Source: Acidobacteriota bacterium
GTDB taxonomy: Bacteria > Acidobacteriota > Vicinamibacteria > Vicinamibacterales > UBA8438
DNA: 5,242 nucleotides
NCBI GenBank assembly: GCA_012963185.1
Contig: DTWD01000567.1
Location: 1-5,242 of the forward strand
Reading direction: 5' to 3'
Within the stretch, counting starts at the first letter, position 1. The number at the start of each line of letters is the position of its first letter. A program made the translations under genes and the position numbers. Shown here one piece after another: positions 1-5,242 of the stretch. The notes below the pieces were generated by a model. That model made no database searches. It was not told the DNA's origin and saw nothing but the letters and a program-made list of their open reading frames with translations.

Positions 1-535
1 ATATAACTTTAGCCTCTCGATTATAGTATCGGTCTATTCTGCTCGCAACATATTGTGAAATAGCGACATAGCGGTCTACTCGTCCTGCAGTAGCCGTATC
101 CCACCTCGCTAACTGGTTCATGGCTATGCGATATAGGCTACTTTGCCATCGGCCTACTTGTTCAACACCAAAATAGGCATCGAATTGATCCCAAGCGTAG
201 CGCATCGGGGTGAAGCAATAACAGAGATGGCGAGCCCTACCTATCGGGATGGCCGCTTTCGCGGCACAATGGCTTGTACTGATTACAATGTCGTAATCGT
301 CAAGATCAAGCTGCTCTATAGCGGCGGGAAAGATCGGCAAATAGTTTCGATAGCGGGTTCTAGAGAATGGAAGGTACTGCACAAACGTATGGCGAGGTCG
401 ATGAGATTCAATTTGAGCCGACACACTGCCGCTCGTGTGTATAAGCGTGAATAATTGTGAGTCAGGAACGAGCGTAAGGATGTGCTCGAGAGCACTTTCG
501 CCACCACGCATTCCTGTGAGCCAATCATGAACCAC
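1..535 (-). CDS. GT4 family glycosyltransferase, WbaZ-like, N-terminal part (3' end outside window)
   Basis: This is a retaining GT-B glycosyltransferase that probably transfers a sugar (mannosyl or similar in characterised relatives) from a nucleotide donor during surface polysaccharide synthesis. I translated the minus strand by hand: one frame is open from inside the preceding gene to position 1, giving about 178 residues without a stop. It starts VVHDWLTGMRGGESALEH (the glycine-rich acceptor-side loop RGGE of this subfamily). It then has YDIVISTSHCAAK near residues 97-109 and CYCFTPMRYAWDQF near 119-132, a signature of WbaZ-like GT4 proteins, and ends with DRYVAISQYVASRI, the usual helix before the inter-domain linker. 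The donor-binding C-terminal domain lies outside the window. The frame has no ATG at its head. GTG at 535-533 is the best start, with a weak GAG five bases upstream. Family members usually begin two or three residues earlier, where this sequence has CTT. The gap to the upstream gene is 50 bases. Family call is firm; sugar and exact start are not. Confidence 0.9.
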   Translation of the reverse strand, partial: MVHDWLTGMRGGESALEHILTLVPDSQLFTLIHTSGSVSAQIESHRPRHTFVQYLPFSRTRYRNYLPIFPAAIEQLDLDDYDIVISTSHCAAKAAIPIGRARHLCYCFTPMRYAWDQFDAYFGVEQVGRWQSSLYRIAMNQLARWDTATAGRVDRYVAISQYVASRIDRYYNREAKVI

Positions 536-585
536 GGCTACTCGAAGAGAGCCTAGATTTGCCGGTGGTATGCCCAGTTGCCTGC

Positions 586-1701
586 TCAGTGTTCGGCTCC
601 GACTTCTTGGTAGATTTGTTTGACTCGATTGATCGAGTGCTCCCAGGAAAAGTGCTCGACGCGGACACGGCCTTTTTGTTTAAGGTCGCTTATTACGTCG
701 CTATCTTCTAGGGCCGTTACAATACCGTCTGCAATTGCGCTCACCTCATACGGATCTACGAGGATTGCCGCATCACCTAGAACTTCTGGTAGTGACGAAG
801 CGTTGGATGCCACAACTGGTGTGTCACTAGCCAATGCTTCTAGTGGAGAGAGCCCGAAACCCTCGTAGAGAGACGGTATTACAAAGACGCTTGCTAGTCG
901 ATAAAGCACCGCCAAGTTCGCTTCGGTCTGGAAACCGAGAAACCGCACATGCTTGCGCAGTCCATGCTGGTGCACTGCGCGGCGAAGTTTAGAGTATTGA
1001 GATACCTCACTGCCAGTTATTAGGAGTCCAACGTCGTCGAGTCCGCGTTTGTGAACAAGCGCGAAAGCATCGATGAGGCGCTCAATGTTCTTATGCGGCT
1101 TTATGTTGCCAGCATACATTACGAATCGGTTTGGCAATTGATACCGATCGTGCAAGTGCGCCATTTCAATTTCGCTCGGTGCAATTTTAAAACGCTCGTC
1201 GATCGCGTTAGGGATAACAGTTACTTTTTCTTCTGGTATGTCGAAATATTGAACTATATCTTTCTTGGAGAATTCAGATACGGTTATCACTCGCCGCGCT
1301 TTGCGGGTTGCGCTCCACAAGTTTGTCCATGCGTATGTGTACGCGATTCTATTTGGTAGATATTGCGGAAACTTTAAGTGGATACAGTCGTGAATAGTCA
1401 CAATAGATCGACACGGTGTCAGGAGTGGTAACACATAATGAGGAGTGTGAAAAAGTGTCGCGCCACTACGCCATAGGCTAGTTGGTATCGCAATTTGTTC
1501 AGTTAGAGAATAATTTGAAGCGGATTGAGCATGGCCAGTGAAATTTGCTCCAAGAGAGGCGACTTGTTCGAGGTCATTTTTCCTGCAAAGAAGAACGTAC
1601 TCGGTCGTCTTGTCCTTTCGTGCTAATTCACGAATAAGGTTTCGGACGTATGTTCCAATTCCGTAGTCGTGCAATTTCCTGACGTCAATTGCTACTCGCA
1701 C
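586..1701 (-). CDS. GT4 family glycosyltransferase (complete, 371 aa)
   Basis: This predicted cytoplasmic or membrane-associated GT-B, retaining glycosyltransferase adds one sugar to a growing polysaccharide unit. The N-terminal acceptor domain opens with MRVAIDVRKL and GIGTYVRNL (residues 14-22), then HTPHY (85-89), TIHDCIHLKFPQYLP (102-116) and ITVSEFSKKDI (139-149). The C-terminal donor domain has VIPNAID (162-168), YAGNIKPHKN (196-205), where the basic residues usually contact the donor phosphates, and PSLYEGFGLSPLEAL (276-290). The GT4 E-x7-E pair is E280/E288. SSLPEVLGDAAILVDP follows at 302-317. Length and motif order are normal for the family and nothing is missing. The start is GTG at 1701-1699, fixed by the match of MRVAID to the first beta strand; there is no clear Shine-Dalgarno sequence. 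It lies 43 bases after the GT2 gene and 50 before the next GT4, so it is probably co-transcribed with both. The sugar donor cannot be assigned. Confidence 0.93.
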   Translation of the reverse strand: MRVAIDVRKLHDYGIGTYVRNLIRELARKDKTTEYVLLCRKNDLEQVASLGANFTGHAQSASNYSLTEQIAIPTSLWRSGATLFHTPHYVLPLLTPCRSIVTIHDCIHLKFPQYLPNRIAYTYAWTNLWSATRKARRVITVSEFSKKDIVQYFDIPEEKVTVIPNAIDERFKIAPSEIEMAHLHDRYQLPNRFVMYAGNIKPHKNIERLIDAFALVHKRGLDDVGLLITGSEVSQYSKLRRAVHQHGLRKHVRFLGFQTEANLAVLYRLASVFVIPSLYEGFGLSPLEALASDTPVVASNASSLPEVLGDAAILVDPYEVSAIADGIVTALEDSDVISDLKQKGRVRVEHFSWEHSINRVKQIYQEVGAEH

Positions 1702-1744
1702 GCTTAACTATAACGAAGGTGCCGCCTACCGTTTGTCAGTATGT

Positions 1745-2584
1745 TTATTCAGGTGGGGGCAGCTGATGCCGGAGTCGAAGTAACCAACGTAAAGGCGCGT
1801 GCCATCGTGGATGATGTTTCGCGTAGAAGGCAAGATGACTTTTTCGGTAAAGATAGCGAGTCGCTAGTGGATCATTTGAGCCGGATTGGCCACCGATATG
1901 GACTACCTCGGCATTCGGAGTGAACAAGATTCGGTGGCCAACGGCGCGCAGCGCAGCGCAAAAATCTACGTCCTCGGTATAGAGGAAATAACGTTCATCG
2001 AGCCATCCGACGATGTCACCGTCTGTGCGTCTCACAAGCATACAAGCGCCGCTTATCCAATCCGGATAGTGGGTAGTATGAGTTTGTCGTTTTAGCCAAC
2101 TAGTGACAAATGGAAGTTGTTTGGTGATACCGAGAGTGATTAGTTTTTGCCATGCTTCATTCCATGGGGAAATCATTCGTCCGAAGGACAATTCGACTTG
2201 ACCAAGTAAATTGACAAGTCTCGGCCCAGCAGCGGCTACGTCAGAGTTGTCGTCAAGCGCAGACACAAGATTATCGATGCTGTTCGGCGCAGGCACAGTG
2301 TCGCTGTTGAGTAACAGCACGAGCTCGCTTTGAGAGGAATGGATTGCTGCATTGTTTGCCGCTGAAAATCCGGCATTGAAGCCCATTTGGATGATTCGGA
2401 GCGATGGCCATGTTGCGTGAATCAAATCTACTGTTCCGTCACTTGACGCGTTGTCAATGACGATTATCTGATGAGCGACGTTTGGTGGTGACGCATGCAA
2501 GGCTTTGAGGCAACGCACTAATGTGTCTCGTGTGTTGTAACTGACGATAACGATAGTAAGGCGGAAGTCGCTTTCTGCCGTCAT
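1745..2584 (-). CDS. GT2 family glycosyltransferase, rhamnosyltransferase-like (279 aa)
   Basis: This inverting GT-A fold glycosyltransferase resembles the WbbL/rhamnosyltransferase group, which add sugars (often rhamnose from dTDP-rhamnose) to lipid-linked O-antigen or cell-wall intermediates. The opening strand TIVIVSYNTRDTL (10-22) and VIDNASSDGT (42-51) form the nucleotide-binding half. GFNAGFSAANN (68-78) and LLLNSD (90-95) follow, the last carrying the metal-binding DxD-equivalent Asp95. WISGACMLVRR (176-186) and DERYFLYTEDVDFC (196-209) contain the acceptor-side ED pair at 204-205, the likely catalytic base region. VVHIGGQS (227-234) follows. The C-terminus is a short basic amphipathic tail rather than a membrane span. 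It is the only GT-A enzyme among GT-B neighbours. Its ATG overlaps the stop of the upstream GT4 by one base (TAATG), which suggests translational coupling. The rhamnose assignment is by family resemblance only. Confidence 0.92.
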   Translation of the reverse strand: MTAESDFRLTIVIVSYNTRDTLVRCLKALHASPPNVAHQIIVIDNASSDGTVDLIHATWPSLRIIQMGFNAGFSAANNAAIHSSQSELVLLLNSDTVPAPNSIDNLVSALDDNSDVAAAGPRLVNLLGQVELSFGRMISPWNEAWQKLITLGITKQLPFVTSWLKRQTHTTHYPDWISGACMLVRRTDGDIVGWLDERYFLYTEDVDFCAALRAVGHRILFTPNAEVVHIGGQSGSNDPLATRYLYRKSHLAFYAKHHPRWHAPLRWLLRLRHQLPPPE

Positions 2585-2586
2585 TA
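2582..2586 (-). other. TAATG stop/start overlap between GT4 and GT2 genes
   Basis: On the minus strand the TAA stop of the upstream GT4 gene (2586-2584) shares its last A with the ATG of the GT2 gene (2584-2582). No strong Shine-Dalgarno sequence precedes this ATG; only an AAAGAAG stretch lies further upstream. Re-initiation by ribosomes finishing the GT4 is therefore the likely route of translation, which would tie the amounts of the two enzymes together. Confidence 0.85.
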
Positions 2587-3693
2587 TGAGGGGTACTTCT
2601 TTACGGCAGTCATTAGCACGTCTAATGTATTTTGGGCAGCGCGGACCCAGGTGAGTTCCGCCAGAACTGGTTTAGCATTAGTGAGTAGCGTGTGCCGAAG
2701 ACTAGTGTTGGTGAGTAGCTCTAGTAGACCGGTTGTTACAGAATCAACGTCTGTAGGTTGCACGTAAAGCACCGAGCCTTTATAGACCTCCCTTGCGACA
2801 GGGGTGTCACCAACGAGAGCTGGTACGTTTGTAGACAGTGCTTCGAGGGGAGTCATGCCAAATCCTTCGTACTCAGACAGAAAAGCAAAAACTGACGCAT
2901 CACGGTAGAGCTGGGCTAACTCAGATTCTTCAACATACGAAAGAAATTGAATGCGGTCCGCGACTCCATGTGTCTCGGAAAGTTTCGTTAGATCTTGGCG
3001 TGGTTGGGTTCTGTTTGGTCCAACAATTACCAGATGTGTGTGTGGTAGTCGTCGGGCGATGTGTCCGAATGCGGAAATCAGCGTTGGGAGATTCCGTCGA
3101 TTAAATACGGCTCCAACATAGAGAATAATCTGTTCGGTGCTATCAGGAAGTGACGGTGTATTGAGTGCTTTTGATGAAATTCCATTATAAATGACACTGA
3201 TATCACTTGGCTCAACGTTTAGATAATTGAGGAGTTCTTTTTTGCAAAAGTCAGAGACAGTAATGATTGTTTGTGCTCGCGTTATCGATTGACGGGCTAG
3301 CCAACGACGTCGAAAGCCCTCCCGCCAACCAAACCATTCAGGGTGGGAGAAAAAGGAAATATCGTGAAGGGTTACCACGCTCGGCATGGCGATTCGTAAA
3401 GGAAGCGAGTAGCTAGGTCCGAAAAAGACATCAAGATGATCAGAATTTGCTTGATTAGCCAGGGCGGTTTGTTCCCACCAGACACTGCCTGTTCCGGGCA
3501 CCACTCGGTGCGTTACCTTGGCACCAACGTTGTCACCCAAAGAGCCCGAGTTAAGCGGGGTTGGGGTGTAGACGACGATTTCGCATTCTTTCGCTGTAGA
3601 AAGCAGTGCCCATTCCCGACATAAGTTGTCTAGATAGCGTCCGGTACCAGTTGGTTGTCCAAAAAGTTCTCGACCATCGACTCCAATTCTCAT
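2584..3693 (-). CDS. GT4 family glycosyltransferase (369 aa, start corrected)
   Basis: This is a GT-B fold retaining glycosyltransferase for surface polysaccharide assembly. In the acceptor domain, MRIGVDGREL is followed by TGTGRYLDNL (15-24), WWEQ (72-75), GPSYSLPL (92-99), TLHDISFFSHPEWF (108-121) and ITVSDFCKKEL (144-154). In the donor domain are VIYNGI (167-172), YVGAVFNRRNL (192-202) and LSEYEGFGMTPLEAL (272-286), with the E-x7-E pair E276/E284. At YVGAVFNRRNL the usual K of the family's phosphate-contact motif is replaced by R. The frame stays open upstream to an ATG at 3819, but those 42 extra residues overlap the coding end of the previous gene and precede the first beta strand, so ATG 3693-3691 is taken as the start. 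It lies 14 bases after the previous stop, with a weak GGA about ten bases upstream. Its stop overlaps the GT2 start. Donor sugar unknown. Confidence 0.92.
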   Translation of the reverse strand: MRIGVDGRELFGQPTGTGRYLDNLCREWALLSTAKECEIVVYTPTPLNSGSLGDNVGAKVTHRVVPGTGSVWWEQTALANQANSDHLDVFFGPSYSLPLRIAMPSVVTLHDISFFSHPEWFGWREGFRRRWLARQSITRAQTIITVSDFCKKELLNYLNVEPSDISVIYNGISSKALNTPSLPDSTEQIILYVGAVFNRRNLPTLISAFGHIARRLPHTHLVIVGPNRTQPRQDLTKLSETHGVADRIQFLSYVEESELAQLYRDASVFAFLSEYEGFGMTPLEALSTNVPALVGDTPVAREVYKGSVLYVQPTDVDSVTTGLLELLTNTSLRHTLLTNAKPVLAELTWVRAAQNTLDVLMTAVKKYPS

Positions 3694-3707
3694 ATTGTAG
3701 GTTTCCG

Positions 3708-4841
3708 TTAACTTCTTGCTTCTCGAACGGCTATCGCTTTTTGATACGCTGCACACAATGCTTGGGCAGAGGCTTTCCACGTGAAGAGTTGTGCCTGGTC
3801 GATACCACGTGTAATACATTGCATTGCTAATGTTTTGTCGGTCAGTATCTGAGTTATCGCTTCCGCTATATTCGATGCATCCATTGGATCTACGAGTAGG
3901 CCTGCCTCGCCCAATACTTCAGGTAGAGCACCTCGATTCGAGCTTACGACGGGCACACCTATAGTCATCGCCTCTAAGACGGGAAGGCCAAAACCCTCAT
4001 CGAGCGACGGCATGACCAAAACCAGAGCATCCGTGTAGAGTGCCTTTAGAGTCGCACGATCGACATATCCAGGACAGCGTACACGACCGGCCAATGGCGA
4101 CCGCTTAAGCCGTGTTTTCCACAGTGCTTCGTCTGGCTTTGTACCGACGATTACCAAGTCAGGGATGTCTTGCCGACGAGACAGCAGTAGTTCGTACGCG
4201 TCAAGAAGACCGTTAACATTCTTTCGTGGGGCTAATGTTCCAACAAACAGTAGATGACCGTTGCTTGGTACACGACTTCGCGGTGACCAGTCAGGCGCAC
4301 CGTTCCAACAGAGTGAAATCATATTGGCTGAAATTCCGAGTCGACGCTCAACTTCAACGGCAGTGTGATGAGATGGGACGACGACTTGATCTGCCCTTCG
4401 GGCATGTTGTTTGACCAACGAAGGGTAATCCCGGCGTATTTCACTGCTAGACCGGTCACTGTGGTCTAAAAAGTCAAGGTCGTGAATTGTAATAACTGTT
4501 GCAGCGGAACGCGCCGGAAGTAATAGCGGATGGGGAGAGTGCACGACGTCGTAACCTCGCCCTGTCAATAATTCCACCGGAGGCCAGTTGAGACGATGCC
4601 AGGCAAGGTTTAACAGGGTGACTGGAATCCTTCGGTCAACCGTTTGAATGTTTTTAGGCAATCCGTGGCTATGTTGAAGTCGATCCTTCCAGGAAGCGCT
4701 AAATGCTGTTATTTCAAGTAGTTCCGGATTGTGTTCTCCGATCGGTCTAGCTGCCGAGAGCGCGGAGACTAACTGGTGGACGAATTCACCAACTCCTGTT
4801 CGATTACGGAGGGCCGGCCGATAGTCAATCAATACACGCAC
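3708..4841 (-). CDS. GT4 family glycosyltransferase, first gene of the minus-strand run (377 aa; alternative start 4892 gives 394 aa)
   Basis: This is a retaining GT-B glycosyltransferase with all family landmarks. From the GTG at 4841, RVLIDYRPAL opens the first strand, followed by TGVGEFVHQL (15-24), HSPHPLLLP (101-109), TIHDLDFLDH (118-127) and VVVPSHHTAVEV (153-164). The donor domain has CWNGAP (178-183), FVGTLAPRKN (199-208), PSLDEGFGLPVLEAM (278-292) with E282/E290, and ALPEVLGEAGLLVDP (305-319). An in-frame GTG at 4892-4890 would add 17 residues with no family resemblance and leave only 19 bases to the divergent ugd start. I prefer 4841, since relatives begin right at this strand, but neither GTG has a clear Shine-Dalgarno sequence. 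It is the first gene of a probable five-gene operon. Family call is firm, start uncertain, sugar unknown. Confidence 0.92.
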   Translation of the reverse strand: MRVLIDYRPALRNRTGVGEFVHQLVSALSAARPIGEHNPELLEITAFSASWKDRLQHSHGLPKNIQTVDRRIPVTLLNLAWHRLNWPPVELLTGRGYDVVHSPHPLLLPARSAATVITIHDLDFLDHSDRSSSEIRRDYPSLVKQHARRADQVVVPSHHTAVEVERRLGISANMISLCWNGAPDWSPRSRVPSNGHLLFVGTLAPRKNVNGLLDAYELLLSRRQDIPDLVIVGTKPDEALWKTRLKRSPLAGRVRCPGYVDRATLKALYTDALVLVMPSLDEGFGLPVLEAMTIGVPVVSSNRGALPEVLGEAGLLVDPMDASNIAEAITQILTDKTLAMQCITRGIDQAQLFTWKASAQALCAAYQKAIAVREARS

Positions 4842-4911
4842 GTTCGCCGCGATGGTACCATGCGTGTTAGCGTTACGGATTTTTGAGGTCACGAACTAGG
4901 ACTTTGCTGAG
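4842..4911. promoter_or_regulatory. Divergent intergenic region between the glycosyltransferase operon and ugd
   Basis: About 70 bases separate the preferred GTG of the minus-strand operon from the ATG of ugd, so promoters for both directions would be expected here or just inside either gene. I see no convincing -35/-10 pair on either strand. A perfect 10-base palindrome, ATGGTACCAT, lies at 4852-4861 and could be an operator half-site pair, but one of this length is not rare by chance. An AGGA at 4898-4901, ten bases before the ugd ATG, is a plausible ribosome binding site. If the longer GTG at 4892 is used, the non-coding gap falls to 19 bases. The assignment rests on gene arrangement, not on a recognised site. 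Confidence 0.35.
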
Positions 4912-5242
4912 ATGAAGCTTGCGGTTATTGGAACTGGCTATGTCGGATTAGTAGTGGGTGCTTGTCTCGCCGAAAACGGTAATGAGGTGGTGTGCGTTGA
5001 TAACGATTCGCAAAAAATTCGTGGATTGAAACGAGGAAAGATCCCAATCTACGAGCCAGGTTTAAATGAACTGGTTGATCGGAACCAAGAGGAGCAGCGA
5101 TTACGTTTTTCGACGTCGCTAAACCGGTCGGTTAAGAATGCTCAGGTGATCTTTATTGCTGTAGGAACACCGGAAGGCGAAGACGGATCAGCAGATCTCA
5201 AATATGTCACTGCTGTTGCAAGAGACTTGGCTCGAGCGATGA
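4912..5242 (+). CDS. ugd: UDP-glucose 6-dehydrogenase, N-terminal part (3' end outside window)
   Basis: This cytoplasmic enzyme oxidises UDP-glucose twice with NAD+ to UDP-glucuronate, a donor for acidic capsule and exopolysaccharide and precursor of other uronic or pentose sugars. The 110 residues visible begin with MKLAVIGTGYVGLVVGACLA, whose GTGYVG (7-12) is the Rossmann dinucleotide loop. VVCVDND (26-32) follows with Asp30 placed to bind the NAD ribose, then KIPIYEPGLNELV (43-55), FIAVGTPEGEDGSADLKYV (81-99) and the start of the helix ARDLARAM. IPIYEPGL and VGTP are diagnostic of the UDP-glucose/GDP-mannose dehydrogenase family, and YEPGL with GTP-x-(5-7)-ADL favours UDP-glucose over GDP-mannose. 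The catalytic cysteine and UDP-binding domain are outside the window; full-length relatives have about 430-450 residues. The ATG at 4912 is supported by the immediate GxGxxG strand and an AGGA ten bases upstream. It is transcribed away from the glycosyltransferases. Confidence 0.94.
   Translation, partial: MKLAVIGTGYVGLVVGACLAENGNEVVCVDNDSQKIRGLKRGKIPIYEPGLNELVDRNQEEQRLRFSTSLNRSVKNAQVIFIAVGTPEGEDGSADLKYVTAVARDLARAM

Noticed and set aside
143..454. Plus-strand open frame of 103 codons
   Set aside because: It lies antisense to the WbaZ-like GT4 whose conserved motifs are readable on the minus strand; its own translation shows no recognisable motif.
316..528. Minus-strand open frame of 70 codons with an ATG
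   Set aside because: It is in a different frame from the GT4 motifs covering the same bases (the GTG frame from 535), so it is an out-of-frame shadow.
536..585. Possible terminator or separate promoter in the 50-base gap before the edge gene
   Set aside because: No inverted repeat with a T-run and no -35/-10 pair was seen; the frame of the edge gene simply stays open through it.
620..1359. Plus-strand open frames at 620-868 and 1051-1359
   Set aside because: Both are antisense to the intact 371-residue GT4; they have no motif and no ribosome binding site.
1702..1744. Possible terminator or regulatory hairpin in the 43-base gap before the third GT4
   Set aside because: The GGTGCCGCCTACC stretch suggests a stem, but only about three base pairs form and no T-run follows, so no terminator is called.
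1741..2095. Plus-strand open frames at 1741-1923 and 1886-2095
   Set aside because: They are antisense to the GT2 coding sequence, which shows all its family motifs; they overlap each other in different frames.
2838..3830. Plus-strand open frames at 2838-3104, 3436-3624 and 3606-3830
   Set aside because: They are antisense to the second and first GT4 genes; the predicted peptides are unlike any family I recognise and the real genes are unbroken.
4226..4414. Plus-strand open frame of 62 codons
   Set aside because: It is antisense to the first GT4 and has no supporting signal.
1..5242. Mobile element, CRISPR array, tRNA or defence system within the window
   Set aside because: Coding sequence fills almost all the window with recognised sugar-transfer genes; no transposase motif, terminal inverted repeat, regularly spaced repeat or tRNA-like fold was found on either strand.

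Overview
The window is a stretch of a bacterial cell-surface polysaccharide (exopolysaccharide, capsule or O-antigen type) locus. It holds five glycosyltransferase genes in one head-to-tail run on the minus strand and, divergent from them at the right edge, the start of a UDP-glucose 6-dehydrogenase gene (ugd) on the plus strand. Base composition judged by eye is roughly 45-50 % GC, and it looks even across the genes. Three or four of the five minus-strand genes appear to begin with GTG. Nothing here fixes the taxon: the protein families are widespread in bacteria, and there is no rRNA, tRNA or lineage marker. The coding style (no introns, tight packing, overlapping stop/start) is bacterial.

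Layout, read in the direction of transcription of the minus strand: (1) 4841-3708, a GT4 (GT-B fold) glycosyltransferase; (2) 3693-2584, a second GT4; (3) 2584-1745, a GT2 (GT-A fold) glycosyltransferase of the rhamnosyltransferase-like type, whose ATG overlaps the TAA of gene 2; (4) 1701-586, a third GT4; (5) 535 to beyond position 1, the N-terminal half of a fourth, different GT4 (WbaZ-like). The fifth gene has no ATG and runs off the window, so it is easily missed, and the open frames visible on the opposite strand there are artefacts. Gaps between genes are 14, -1, 43 and 50 bases, with no terminator-like hairpin seen, so the five genes are probably one operon. On the plus strand ugd starts at 4912 and is cut by the window end after 110 codons.

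Working together (inference): Ugd would supply UDP-glucuronate, and the glycosyltransferases would add sugars one by one to a lipid-linked repeat unit or polymer at the cytoplasmic face of the inner membrane. None has a predicted signal peptide or obvious membrane span. Their donor sugars and linkages cannot be read from the sequence. No polymerase, flippase, initiating phosphoglycosyltransferase, mobile element, tRNA, CRISPR array or toxin-like gene lies inside the window. I found no sign of an undescribed system; the points worth a second look are gene-start corrections, the hidden edge gene and the divergent control region.
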